This document shows, one piece after another, positions 1 to 11,652 of a stretch of 64,000 bases of DNA. The stretch comes from Micrasema longulum. Taxonomy: Eukaryota; Arthropoda; Insecta; Trichoptera; Brachycentridae. Both the position numbers and the translations under genes were made by a program. Positions within the stretch are counted from its first letter, which is position 1; the number at the start of each line of letters is the position of its first letter. The DNA lies in NCBI GenBank assembly GCA_022494885.1, contig JAGVSM010004576.1, positions 1 through 64,000 on the forward strand, written 5' to 3'. Below the pieces are notes generated by a model. It was given only the letters and a program-made list of their open reading frames with translations, did no database searches and was not told the DNA's origin.

Positions 1-130
1 CACCTGAAGCGAAAAACTAATTACCTTACCTTCATGTAACAAAAATGATAAATATGCTCTGCGATTGGTATATCAATGCAGTGCCCTATGTACCATTAGG
101 TGCGAGAGGGGAATGATAATGACGAAAAAA
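1..130 (+). mobile_element. SINE family A, 3' part, cut by window edge
   Basis: Carries the family A body: cacctgaagcg, ccttcatgtaacaaaaatgat, caatgcagtgccctatg and the attaggtgcg end, then an aatgataatgacg tail. The tRNA-like head lies left of the window. Family A is the commonest repeat here (about 20 pieces). Confidence 0.85.
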
Positions 131-179
131 TGGAATAAACTATTATTAAAAAAAACTTATTTTTCATTTAAGAGTCAGC

Positions 180-270
180 AAGTCATCGCCAGGTAAGAAT
201 GCCTACGCAAACACATCTTTAACACTGCGGTCACTATATTAGCGTAGGTATTCTTATCTGGCGACGACTT
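180..270. repeat. 91-nt hairpin with 29-bp arms
   Basis: 180-208 and 242-270 pair with one A.C mismatch and two G.U wobbles on the plus strand (gccaggtaagaatgcctacg with its partner). Loop 33 nt. The size is like a microRNA precursor, but it could equally be the remnant of a small inverted-repeat element. Confidence 0.75.
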
Positions 271-704
271 TACGGCACCGGCGCGGCGCTTGACAAGTGA
301 ATAATATTATCGCTTTTTTTGTGATTTCGTCAACGTTCAAAATACATTGTGCTTAGCATGTGAAATCCTATTGCTAATGCTATATGCTAAATTGCTTTTT
401 GGTTAAATTTGTTGAGAACATAAAATCTAAATTTGTCATTACACATTCGTGTGTTGGCGAAGATAACTTTTTCATCTATCATATTTCAATTACATTAAAG
501 TTTTTACTAACTAATATCAAAAAATGAGTGAGAATTTATTTTTTGCCATAGCATCAAAATCATAAAATTGGCTGTCGTTAATTTTGATAATTAAATATTT
601 TTTCATTGAAACTTCTGGAAAATAAAACAGGCAAACAACCAAAAAATATCGACTTAATCGACGTATCTGCGGGTTTTTATTTTATTTTCACAAACATAAT
701 ATAT

Positions 705-925
705 GTCCGTCTCGTGATCCAATAGTCAGCGCATTTGCCTGCCATGCAAAAAGTCTCGGGTTCAAATCCCGACATAATTAACTGAACTATTTTTAAAGAA
801 TAATATTTCTTAGTTCCTGGACTGTCACCTGATGCTCATCTTACTTGCATGTAACACAAGCGATAAAGATACGCTTTGGTTGGTGAACAAATGCAGTGTC
901 GTGTGTAAAGGGAATAATGATGATA
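705..925 (+). mobile_element. SINE family A, nearly complete
   Basis: Begins with a tRNA-like head (A box region gatccaatagtcagcgcatt, B box gggttcaaatccc), continues through the family body with cttgcatgtaacacaagcgat, and ends in aataatgatgat. It shows the RNA polymerase III promoter boxes expected of a tRNA-derived SINE. Confidence 0.88.
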
Positions 926-1570
926 TATGTAAAGGTTTTTGCAATTTATGAATTTGACAGTTATAAAAAAAATCACTCACTGCCCGGCAACATTTGTTTG
1001 GTAAAGTTTTAGGATCTACGATCTGTAATTAATTGTTCTAAAAACTACAACACATAGAAAAATACAATTCGTTAAAGCTTGAAATACTCAAACTAATACA
1101 TTAACTTACACTTGACCGTATCAACATGCACAACCATGACACGAGAACTTCACATAATTATCATATACAGACAGCAAAAACCAATATAGAACGATTGTTC
1201 TCCGGAGATTTCCACTGCTAAACAACGGGCCAAAAACGTACAATGACAGCACAGACTGAAGTTAAAAACTAAACAGAGTTTTAAGACTGAAAAGAGACAC
1301 ATTTTGAATGCTTCCTGATACCACGTTTACCTGCGTACAATGTATTTTTTTATTTAATAACTCATAGTGAGTGTTACTAAAACAATAAATAAAATAAACA
1401 TTAGAATAATAAATGTAACGAATGTATGAGGAAAAAAACAACAAATATCATCAGCTTCTGGAAAACCGGTAATAAGAAAGACATAACAGGGATACAAAGA
1501 CAACGAAATAAAATAATTAAAGTAATAAATATACATTAAATGTTATTAAATATTTGCATTTGACTTTTCC

Positions 1571-1790
1571 TTGTCAACCGGTTTTAAGACGTACCTAATT
1601 GGTATCGTTATTGGTAAATACGAATTGATTGAAGACGTACTTAATTGGTATTCTGGCGAAGAGACGGGTACGTCTCAAAACCGGTAGACAAATAAAAGTC
1701 GGTAAATGGTTATATACAAATGTTTATTAACATTAAGTTAAATGTTTGACCACAAATTTAATGCTTAAAATATTAATAATAATAAATATA
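1571..1790 (+). mobile_element. Decayed relative of the hammerhead-bearing element
   Basis: Bases 1668-1691 (gtacgtctcaaaaccggtag...) form an inverted repeat with 1571-1594 (22 of 24 positions). Bases 1653-1690 copy the hammerhead motif seen at 39.6 kb but with two core changes (CUGGCGA for CUGACGA and CAAAA for CGAAA), so it should be inactive. The following ~100 bp to tattaataataat match the tail of the 39.6-kb insertion. It is the same element family in the opposite genomic orientation. Confidence 0.6.
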
Positions 1791-2734
1791 CAACTTACGC
1801 TTCTTGCTCCTAAGATTGAACTGTCTGAAAAAACACACAAGTTTGACATAAAATATATGACGAAAGATGAAATAACATAAACTAAAAATGCTGACATACA
1901 CAAATATAATACCAGACATCAACAACACTACCATATTAAAAAAACAAAGATCAACGCAGGAAAGTCCAAAATACTGTACAAAAAAAAATATTAAGAATTT
2001 TAATTTAATCAGCTTAAAGAGCACACGATTACTACATTAACCCGACGAGACATAACGGAACTTGATCTTATAACATTTTTATATAACGCTAACGGGTTTT
2101 CAAAATGCATAATAAGGTTAGTAAAATATATGAAAAGTAATTTGAAAAATCATTCCGTAAAATAACATAAAAAATAAAATTCACGGCAGTTGCAGTTTCT
2201 ACTGCTATTGTGAATTCATCGTGAATTTTCGATGCTAATGCTAATGATTTATCGCTGCCTTTGACACATTTTAGCATGAGTGAAACGTGTATAAAAAATA
2301 TGTATTTTACAATCATGTGGTTTGTATTTGCCATTATAAATGCAATTGACAGAAATATCTTTTGTTTGTTTTGTATTAGGGTTCATTTGAAATAAGCTTT
2401 CATTTACGATTTTGTCTTTAGCAATGAATAAACATTAATTTATTATTTAAGATGATTATTTTTTATATTTTATCTTTTACGACCTTCCAAAACGAAATAT
2501 TTCAGTATTTGTTTGATGGCTTGTGGCATGATTCCAATAAGAATAAAATGTTCGTATTTATTATACTCGACTACTTTCCCCGAGTTACAGTATTCTTTTT
2601 TAAAATTATTTTATTAAGGCAGTCAAGATACTTTTTAAGTCTTATTCTTGCATATTAAAAAGGCACGTTCATAGATACATGGAAACATTAGATATGCGCT
2701 TACTAGATAATTTCTCCAATTAATATTTTTAAAA

Positions 2735-3050
2735 CAGCCTGCCCACCATATCGGAGGACGCAAGTTTCATTGGCGGTGCTCACATACAAAGAAAAAAAGC
2801 TCCTTAAAAGAGCTCTCTGTGTTATGATAGCCTCAACATGGACAGAAATAATATTCAACAATGTTTTGAGTATGTCCAAATGCTTGCAGGCTGGCTGGAT
2901 TTTCTCCCTTGGGAGTTGTTCATATTTAAATATGTTCCAATAGAGGAAAAACATTTTTGAGAAGGGAATATGAGAATCTAGGCATTTACAGGGCTTATGA
3001 CCTGTCATTGGCTAGTTTAAGTGGCCACTTTACACACTGTATAACTAGGT
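2735..3050 (-). repeat. Repeat family B copy
   Basis: Has the family hallmarks on plus: atgtccaaatgcttgcaggc, ttgagaagggaatatgagaa, gacctgtcattggctagttt, aagtggccactttacacact. The first part (2735-2800, cagcctgcccaccatat) is shared with 46465-46545. No coding capacity seen; class unknown. Confidence 0.8.
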
Positions 3051-4779
3051 GTTCAATTTGTATTTGTAAAACTATATAAATACCAGCGGCGAATGGTGGT
3101 TTTATTTACAGGTAAGCTATAAAAAAATATCAAATATAAATACATAGAAGGTACATAATATAATGTAAGTAATATGTACTATAAATTGCTATTTCTCTGT
3201 AGTTCTGTACGATACAACAACTCTAATCTATGAAATCAACTCAAACGACGTAATTTTGTGATATATTATATAGATATATTATCCATTACTTTAATACACA
3301 ACTCATTAAAAAACAAATAAAAAATAGTACTATGAATTCAGTTATTAATTAATATTCAATTGAAATGTCAACTGGCCGAATTGTTCTAGAAATTAATACT
3401 GTTAAAAACACCGCGTCGAGCGCCATATGTCCTACAACGCATGAAAGTAAATGGTCTTATGTCAAAAGTACCATCTCAAAGAAAAATAGCCCTTAAGAAA
3501 AAATGTTTAAATACTGCTTTCCAAATCAAGAATCTTCAAATAATTTGTTTAATCTGCAAGTTTGATCTAGGAGAAAAAACCCGCACTGGGGTTAAGAGAA
3601 TCAAAATATAGTATACTTATTTGTGTGAAAAAATAAGCTGAAATAATCGGCTAGTTTCTTGGCTCACAGCAGGCGCTGGGCGCGCTTTATTAATTTTGAT
3701 ATTTATGTTAGGATAAAAATACAAACAGTGGAAATGATTTAAAATAAACAGTCATTATTTATTTGTTTTTCTGTATAACATTATATTGGTTAGTCGAATA
3801 AAATGGTAAGCTTCGCATAATCGCTTCTATACACGGTTCGCCCCTGCTAAATACATACATTATATTACATACTTTTGTACAAATCTATAATTTCTGACAA
3901 AACACGTATTTTAATTATAGCAAGTCGGGACATGAATATGAAAGCAGAGTGGTGTATTTATTGTTAAGAACCGTGAAGAAGTGGAAAATAATTATAAAGA
4001 TTTGAAGAATAGGAATTACAAAACAAACGAAGAAATGCGAAATGAATAGACCTGAAAAGCGATAAGCAGTCATAAAATATAAATAAAACAAAATGTTAGC
4101 AAAGTGAAAGACACAACACACGGTTGAAACTCAAACAAATACATATTTATGTAAAATGAAAATTGACAATTGTTTCCACAAGAAAAGATTACTGAGTAAT
4201 ATAATCAAAACTTACCTCGATTCGGCAAAGCTGTTGAATGCGATACGCCAAAAGAAGTCAAATAACTTTCGCGAACTTTGTAAATAATGATCGTATTAAA
4301 ATATTTATTTGACTAGAATTCGTGCCGATTTTGCGCTTTATTGATATGTATTATTGTTTGAAATGTTGGATTTATTTTAACTGCTAACGAGGACGAGGTA
4401 AATTTGTTGATTTTTGTTATTTTGAACATAACAACATTCAATCACACGATTACATACGAAATTAACGTACACCGAATTATTTATCCACATACGGAGAAAA
4501 GATTAAGATATTTAAAAATAAATTAAACACTATAACATGATAAAGCAAAGACAAGCGAAAGGCATTTAAAACTATTATTAAATTGACTTAAAATACTACA
4601 ATGACTTACTTTACCACTTGAAAAATTACACTGGAGACAAATTAAAAATTAATCTGAAAAACTACATGATGTGACCCAACGGGTTTTTAAAATAATAGAT
4701 TAATAAAAAAAACTACAGTTGTAAATCAAAATAAAATAAAGCATGTAAAGTTTTAAAAAGATACATTGAGTTAGAGATC

Positions 4780-4850
4780 TTACCGGGAATCGAACCTAGA
4801 ACCTTCGTGTGAGAGACAAGCGTCTTAGCCATAAAGCCGCCAAAAATTAG
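4780..4850 (-). mobile_element. tRNA-like SINE head (different family)
   Basis: On plus: accgggaatcgaacctagaa then gacaagcgtcttagccat. These are the complements of a B box and an A box of a tRNA-derived head. Not a functional tRNA: no acceptor stem can be drawn. Related heads occur at 6195-6260 and 13495-13567. Confidence 0.55.
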
Positions 4851-4961
4851 ACATTTGAAAAAATAATTAAGACGTATTTTAGATTATTTACTCCGATCTT
4901 TTTTTTAATAACTCATTTTAAATTTGTTTGAGGTTAATATTTAATATGAAAACAACTATAA

Positions 4962-5195
4962 ATTCTGTACCTCAGAGGCAGACGGATGCAAATCCAAACA
5001 TAAAATATTCTAAACGAGCCTAAAGAATCTCATTTCTCTAAGTAATTTCTAACAATTTATAGCTTAAATTTGTATTTTCAGTATCCTAATACGTTGGTTC
5101 TTTCATTATGACATGATCATAAATTGGATACGAAAATCGAAATATTATTTCACCAAATTCTGGATTTGCATCCGTCTACCTCTGAGGTACAGAAT
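4962..5195. repeat. Foldback with 35-bp arms
   Basis: 4962-4996 and 5161-5195 are inverted, 34 of 35 positions identical (ctgtacctcagaggcagacg). Spacer 164 bp of ordinary AT-rich sequence. The arms carry the only GC-rich bases here. Nothing coding. Confidence 0.85.
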
Positions 5196-5214
5196 AAATC
5201 ATTCATTTTTAAAT

Positions 5215-5300
5215 ACAATTTTTTTTCAACTACATGAGCTAGTCCAAATGTTTGAAGATACGGACTGGGTTCCACCCTTAGGGAGTTATCAATATTGAGA
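5215..5300 (+). repeat. Repeat family B fragment
   Basis: tagtccaaatgtttgaagat and cacccttagggagttat match the outer end of family B. It sits just inside a SINE A insertion. Confidence 0.55.
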
Positions 5301-5324
5301 TATATTAAAAACAGAAAAAAAAAC

Positions 5325-5590
5325 TGTCGGCCTCGTAGTTTAGTGGTCTGCGCGTTTGTCTACTATGCAAAAGGTCTCGGGTTCAATTCTCGACACAGTT
5401 GACATAAAAAAATATTTAAAAAGGTGTTTTTACACTAGAATGTTTCAAAATCCCTATACTGACACCTGAATCGTAAGACTGATAATCTTACCTTCATGTA
5501 ACAAAAATAATCAGAATATGCTGCAATCGGTGTACCGATGCAGTGTCCTATGCACCATTAGGTGCGGAAAGGAAATGATGATGATGAAAA
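5325..5590 (+). mobile_element. SINE family A, best-preserved plus-strand copy
   Basis: Full structure: head ggcctcgtagtttagtggtc, B box gggttcaattctc, the internal cacctgaatcgtaagactga, and 3' end caccattaggtgcggaaagg with atgatgatga tail. Useful as a reference for the consensus. Confidence 0.92.
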
Positions 5591-5594
5591 TCAG

Positions 5595-5790
5595 ATGTTA
5601 TGACATCAAGGTTCCAGCTCTTTTATTCACATATCTCAACAGATGGAAGAATCGAAGAAATATAGATGTTCAAACATAGGCATGATAGACAATGTTACAC
5701 GTGAGTAAAGTGGCCACTTAAAAAAGCCAAAAACATGTTCTTAGTCCGGTAAATGTCTAAATATCCTTTTCAAAAATATTCATCATATTA
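5595..5790 (+). repeat. Repeat family B fragment
   Basis: gatggaagaatcgaagaaat, gagtaaagtggccacttaaa, atccttttcaaaaatattc. Directly follows a SINE A tail. Confidence 0.7.
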
Positions 5791-5825
5791 TGTTAAACGA
5801 ATTATTTTATATACACGAACTATTA

Positions 5826-6265
5826 TATCATCATCATTCGCCTTTCCGCGCTCAGTGGTGCATAGGACACTTAATTTGTAAATTTAACTACATCGTATTT
5901 TGAACATATGTTACACGAATGTAAGGTGATTAATCCTACGCTTCAGTTGGCATTTCAAAAACAATTCAATATTGCAATTTAAACAACCATTAAATCAATA
6001 TTTCACACCCAACCTGCTGGCAGGGAATTCCTGGAAATCAAACCTAGGACTTCATGAATGGTAGGCAAAGGCGCCAACTACTGCAAACTAGGGCAGACTT
6101 ATCTACACTCAATTATAGAGGTTTTTTTCTAGGAGCAGGTATCGAATCGAAAACGCTCGTCCAGGGTTCAGTTCCTATTTCACGAACTGTATTATTCATC
6201 CCGGAACCCTGAACCTTCCGTGTGTTATTCAAGCGTCTTGACCACTACACCACGGAGGCTGCCAA
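5826..6265 (-). mobile_element. SINE family A copy with shared 5' extension and a second tRNA-like head
   Basis: Minus-strand family A from an atcatcatcatt tail at 5828 to its head near 6095. Beyond the head, 6096-6210 matches 34300-34410 next to another family A copy (shared piece gagtcgaaaac.ctcgtccag), so the extension moved with the SINE or both derive from one duplicated unit. A second tRNA-like head with a B box (aaccctgaaccttccgtgtg on plus) lies at 6195-6260. Confidence 0.75.
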
Positions 6266-6844
6266 TTTATAATCAACATTGATAAAAACATATTAGATAG
6301 ATTAAAATTTAATTTACATATCGTTAATTTACATTTATATAATAAATAAGATACAATTTCTACTACAATTCTACAGATGATTTAAACATTTTTGACGGTT
6401 TTATATCTATGCATGAACATTTTAAATAGTGAAACATATTCTTGATTAAATACAAAAAAAAAAAAAAAAATATGCATTTTTTATTTATAAATTGAATTGA
6501 TTTTCATTTTCAGTTTATATTGACTATTTAATGATTTTTAAAAAATACTTCAATTAAATCTCAATCTCAAATGAGATAATGTAATCCCAATTACCTAATG
6601 TAAATTGATAACAATAAAAGCAAACTAACATACTGAGTTTTAAAATACTTTTAGCAGTTTGACAAATTAAGACAAAAACTTTTTTAAAAACTTTTTTATA
6701 ATGCAAAAAATCCGTCACAGATGTTGAAAATCATAGACAAATTTGTGACTTTCAATTGGGTACGTACTTTTGTGAATTTGTTTGATTTTTCGAACTTTCT
6801 TGTAGTTGAGAACTGTCAAAATATTGTTCACGTTTCTGGCCACG

Positions 6845-6995
6845 TGCGTCGCGTTGAGGGTTGCTCGAGTCCCGCGCCCGTCTATGTTATGGCGGTCCAA
6901 CGGTTAGCGCTAAACTGCCGCCGTGGCTCTGTGTCCCCCATGGCGGGGATGGGAGATCCGCCCTTCCCACAGACAACCTGTCCCCAGCCTCTCAA
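6845..6995 (-). mobile_element. GC-rich patch containing a tRNA-derived SINE head
   Basis: Minus strand: gccacggcggcagtttagcg, ctaaccgttgg, then a B-box-like gcgggactcgagcaaccc. It resembles the head at 24592-24672. This is the only strongly GC-rich stretch of the first 10 kb. Plus-strand frames through it (6721-7008) look like by-products. Confidence 0.45.
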
Positions 6996-7812
6996 GTACG
7001 CGGATTGATTTCTTCAAACACGAGTTACGAGTAAGTTGACGTTTGAGTCACGTGATTAACAGGAAGATTTAAGCCAATCGGAAAATTGAGTTGATCCGTT
7101 AATGAAATGTAAATCAAACAAATTTAAAATCAGGTGCTTCTTTAATAGAATGCTATTACGTGATTATTATTATTGAATTATTGTATGATACAACATCGAC
7201 TATATCATTAAATAGGAAGACGTGATATAAACAATCTTTGAGTTTTTAAATGTTTTTAATTTAAAAACAAATTGATTATATAAAATTTAAAAAAACACGT
7301 ACTATCCTGGATACAAACTTAAGATATTAACTTTTTTTTCTATGATATATTTTGTTGTCCTTTAATAATAAGAAATATTATGTTTTTTAAAAATATTTTT
7401 TAATATCCTTTTTTATTTACTTTAAAATAAAAAAGGACCTTAAAATGTTTTACAGAATATTTTATTTTCTTTTTTTTATATAACACAATAATATTATACC
7501 TGTCTATTTATTATAGGAGCAAAATTCATAAACATTTCTTGTATACCCACGAACACGCCATGCCTTTGTAGGATTTTTTGTTTACTATTTTTACTGTTAA
7601 TATGTATTTCACTGCTATCTAATTTTCCTTTATTATTTGAATACTCTGTTTTACCTCATATGTATATTGTAAAAAAACGAAAAAAAAATAAAAAAACAAC
7701 AAGTTTGTGGGTATTCATTACAATTAAACAATATATGTATATTTTTAAAATTATTGATTAATTTAATTACACAATTAATAGATGTTTTTCTTTAATAGAA
7801 CCTTCTCTTCAC

Positions 7813-8360
7813 AGAGTAAACGGTGCACTTAAATCAACCTTGGCAAATAAGTCTGTGTCACAAGAGGCAAAATTATCAGTTCACAACGGAGTCCTGGTCC
7901 CGACCCTGATGTATGGGAGCTAAGTATGGACCTGGAAAAACAGGGATGAAAGTAGGCTGAATGCTGTCGAAATGCGATCTCTCAGGCGAATGTGTGGTAA
8001 AACTATGTACGATAGATGCACAAATGTTGAGATCCGTACATTATGTAAGGCTGAGACAAGCATTATCGACAAAATCAAGAAAGGAGCTCTGCGCTGGTTT
8101 GGACATGTAGAACGAATGGTAAGCGAAAGAACGGCTAAGAATATTTACAATGCGAATGTTGATGGATGTAGAAATAGAGGAAGACCGAGAAAGACATAGC
8201 ATAACCAAATGCAACAAATGTTTGAAGATGGACATGTCAAAAGCCGGAATAATCGGCGCGCGTGCATGAGAAGATGTATGAATGTAGAAGAAGCGAGATC
8301 TAAATGCAAAGATAGAGTGATGTGGCGTTTTATCTTCTCTGCCTACCCTTACGAGGAAAC
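7813..8360 (+). pseudogene. RTE-type non-LTR retrotransposon, reverse transcriptase C-terminal fragment
   Basis: Frame translation begins RVNGALKSTLANKSVSQEAK, then LVPTLMYGS, VEMRSLRRMCGKTMYDRC, GALRWFGHVERM, GCRNRGRPRK, NRRACMRRCMNVEEARSKC and ends near SAYP. Such tails follow the reverse transcriptase domain in RTE/CR1-like elements and this wording is especially common in Lepidoptera. Stops after YGS (7919) and after PRKT (8197) show it is defunct. The copy is 5' truncated, as usual for non-LTR insertions. Confidence 0.88.
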
Positions 8361-8939
8361 GGCGCTATGGTTTTCTTGTTTGTTGTTGTTGATTCATTAC
8401 TTTTTAATTATTCAGTTTTATTAAATTTTATTTGGACTGTAATTTTTAATTTTAATATTGTAACATATATGTAACTACTGTTTAAGTGTTAAAGGTGATT
8501 TATTTTATTTCGATTATTTTTAATGTTAATATTTGTTTATTTATTTGGGAAAAAAACAACAATAAGAATATATGATGAAACTAAAATTGTAAAAACAGTC
8601 AATACAAGTTTTCCACAATGATATTGATTAAGTACTAAGTAGGTATATTATAAGTATTAAAATAAAAATAATTTTTAAATTGAGAAATGTTAGGAATTCA
8701 GAAATTGGATAAAGAATAAAAATACATAATTATAATAATAAAGTAAATAAAAATTAAAAATAAATGGAAAAAAAAGTTATTATCCTAAAATATTGTAGAA
8801 GTTACAAAACAGAAAAATGAACATAATATGTACTGTACATACTTAATGACATCATACAACTAAACATGCGTACTGTATATATGAAATCTTCTATATTTCG
8901 CATAGGAGAGATGAAAAGTATCTGCGTGACCGGAATATT

Positions 8940-9855
8940 GTACCATGTTATTTATTTATTTATTATATATACGGCCTAAGCCAATTACAACAGTTACATG
9001 AAGAAACATAAATACAAGAAACTCAACAAAAAGAACGTAATACTATGTAGCAAAGACAAACAAGGGCAATGCAATAATAGTATACAATTTATTCATAAAA
9101 ATGAAAGACATAGGACTTCGAGCTAAACCATGCCAATTCAACTTCATCCCACACTGTTTCAGTCGCGAAGAAATTTACGAAAAGCCGGAAGATCTATCCC
9201 AAAGAATTCCAAGTCTTGTGATGAATTTACTAATCTACACATTCTGGGCATTGGAGCATAAAAACCAAAGTTGCTGTTAGAAGATCTAATAAATAGCAGA
9301 TTTTGACTTCTGGTGACATGGTTGGGAACATGAAAAGAAATTGATTGCAACAGAGATGGGACATCACTTATAGCATATTAAAGCAAGTATTTTGAAAATG
9401 CATATAAGATTCATCTCAGTTCTACGTTTATCCAATGAAGACAGATTAAGAGATTGCGCTATTTTAAAATAAGAATAATGACTCCTTTGTAATCCGAGCA
9501 ACCATGCCACTTTTCTTATAAAACGGTGTTAGACAGACTCGATATAGTCAATATGAGTCCTGTAGAATGGAGAACAAATAGGAGAAGCGTGGGGTCGAAC
9601 TAGTGAGTAATAAGAGTTTTGATGGTATTAATATTTTTGAAGTCCGACGTCATTCTATTGATAAAACCGAGAAGTTTGAGAGATTTGTATACAATAATAT
9701 CAATGTGTTCACGATAGGAGAGTTTACTATCTAAAGTAATGCTAAGATTCTTTATTGACGAAACCATTGAAAGGGAAGTATTTTTTAGTTTGTAGTTGAA
9801 TTGAATAGGTTTTTTTCGTCGCAAGAAAGATATTATTTTACATTTTACAAATTTT
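8940..9855 (-). pseudogene. Jockey-like non-LTR retrotransposon fragment, 5' truncated
   Basis: From 9853 downward the minus strand encodes KCKIISFLRRKKPIQFNYKL, then SSIKNLSITLDSKLSYREHI, SLKLLGFINRMTSDFKNINT, and after a frameshift FHVPNHVTRSQNLLFIRSSN. The LGITLDSKL..HI..I..K..K.LGFI pattern is the thumb region following the Jockey reverse transcriptase. It ends at 8940 in an AATAAATA repeat, the expected 3' tail. A related fragment lies at 43059-43190 on the plus strand. Confidence 0.85.
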
Positions 9856-9984
9856 ATATGTAATTATTACTTTAATTACTATTGTAATTATTTTTTTAAC
9901 ATACTATGCGTATGGTTTTTTGTTAATAAATACACGGACTCAGCCTGAAAAGCCATAAAATTTGAAATTAATAAATAAATTAAT

Positions 9985-10275
9985 GGTTCAATAGTATTTT
10001 GAAAGTGTCGAAATGTTTGCAGATGCAGACAGGCATGAAGCCGGATGAATCTCACTCGCATGATAAAGGTTTCAGATATTTTACATCACAAAAGTCAACA
10101 AATGGAAGAGTTGAGGAAATGTAGATGTTTATATATAAGCAGAATGGTGAATGTTAAATAGTGTGTAAAGTGGCCACTTAAACCAGCCAATGACAGGTCA
10201 CAAGCCATGTAAATGCATAGGCTTTCAAATTCCCTTCTAAAAATATTTTCCCTCTATGTTGTAACAAATTTAAAT
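9985..10275 (+). repeat. Repeat family B copy
   Basis: gtgtcgaaatgtttgcagat, gtcaacaaatggaagagttg, gtaaagtggccacttaaacc, agccaatgacaggtcacaag, ttcccttctaaaaatattt. Confidence 0.82.
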
Positions 10276-11324
10276 GAATAGTTCTTACGATTACGTAGGA
10301 AATAGTATAACATTTTCCACATGTAAACAAATGTTTAAGGGTTTTGTCGTACGTTAGGTATATTATAAATTGTTACTATCAGTATTTAAAAAAAATACAT
10401 AAAATATATTTTTTAAGAAAAAATGTTTGTTATAAACCAAAAAATTCTTCCCATTTCAGGATATGTTTGCATACTACTTTGATTTTCTAGAAAGCTAAGA
10501 TTTATCATTTTCATATTTTTACTATCATCGTATGTAAGTTCAGATTTTGAATGTTTGCATATTTGATTTTCAAATTGTATTTAGCGTCGGCGTTGGCGTC
10601 GACGGAGAGTTTTTCGAAGTAATTTATCGCTTCTTGTAATCATTCAAGTTATCTTCTTTCATTTCCTTACCATTTTCTGTAATTGAGTAAGATCTGTAAA
10701 GATCTTTAACGAGTTAGTAGACTGTAGAAATAAAAAACGTTCGGTCACATTGACGCGTTTTATCGAGGCTGCCGTCACCTTCAAAACACTCCATGATCAA
10801 GGCAATTTAAACTTCCCAGATTAATCTTTTGTCACTTGATCGAACGAAGAGGTGAAACTTTTAATTGCTTCATTTAATTCGCGATTTAATTAAATACCTA
10901 CATTGTTAAATCTGATTAACGCGCATTCCGTTAATTAATTATAAATCAAGTTTACTTGATTCTGATAAACAGCAAACTTACGGACAGTACTAACAGTTTT
11001 CTTTGCGAATCATGTTGATGAGGCTATTCTCAGAAAGGATTTAGCGACGAAGATTTCGTTTGTATTTACACTTTTATTATGACTAAATTAGAAGAGTAAT
11101 GATATATTAATTTTTAAAACGTTTCAATCGTTGCTCGTTAAAACAATAGTCAGATTAACTCAACACAAGACAGAACTATGAAATTTTTAGATTGCACGTA
11201 ACGAGATAATTGAATTTATTGATTTATTTTAACTTATTACACCGAATCGGATGCACTCGATGTTATGGTGGTTTTCAGGTAAAAATTGTGACTACAGAAA
11301 TACAGTGGAGATAAGTTTTCTTTG

Positions 11325-11398
11325 TTATGTAGTGGTTGGCATGTTCGTCTATCATTCTTGAGATCCTGAGTCCGATCCCTGGCAGTGTGGACGTGAAA
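11325..11398 (+). mobile_element. tRNA-like SINE head fragment
   Basis: Reads atgtagtggttggcatgttc then tgagtccgatccctggcag, an A-box-like and a degenerate B-box-like stretch about 35 bp apart. No family body follows. Confidence 0.4.
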
Positions 11399-11575
11399 TT
11401 CTGATTATAAAGTATTTTTTAATGTATAATCATAGAATTAAGAATGGTCCAGAAACCGCATACGCGCATCAAACAAAAGGAGACTAAACTACTTCTAAAC
11501 GAGTAGTTTTACGTTTTTACCATTAGTTTCTTTGTAGACGTCACTCAATACGAAACTCCTGATTTGAATTAAACT

Positions 11576-11652
11576 ATGCGAAGTTGCGTAATTTTAAGTT
11601 GTAGAAATGCTGCTGGGATAAAAAAAAAACCGGATGGGATCACATTTCATGT
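11576..11652 (+). pseudogene. Orphan THAP-domain first exon (candidate)
   Basis: An ATG opens MRSCVILSCRNAAGIKKKPD then GITFH, ending at a good donor (gtgagt at 11653). The CX4C pair near the start and the G(I/V)xFH segment at the exon end match the beginning of THAP zinc-finger domains, which commonly split just after FH(R). No second exon with the W...CSxHF part was found in the following kilobase. It could be a host gene start or the 5' exon of a P-element-like or other THAP transposon. An open frame this short may also be chance. Confidence 0.4.

Noticed and set aside
6721..7008. 95-codon plus-strand frame in a GC-rich patch, possible CpG-rich first exon
   Set aside because: The patch contains a tRNA-derived SINE head on the minus strand, and the protein has no known domain.
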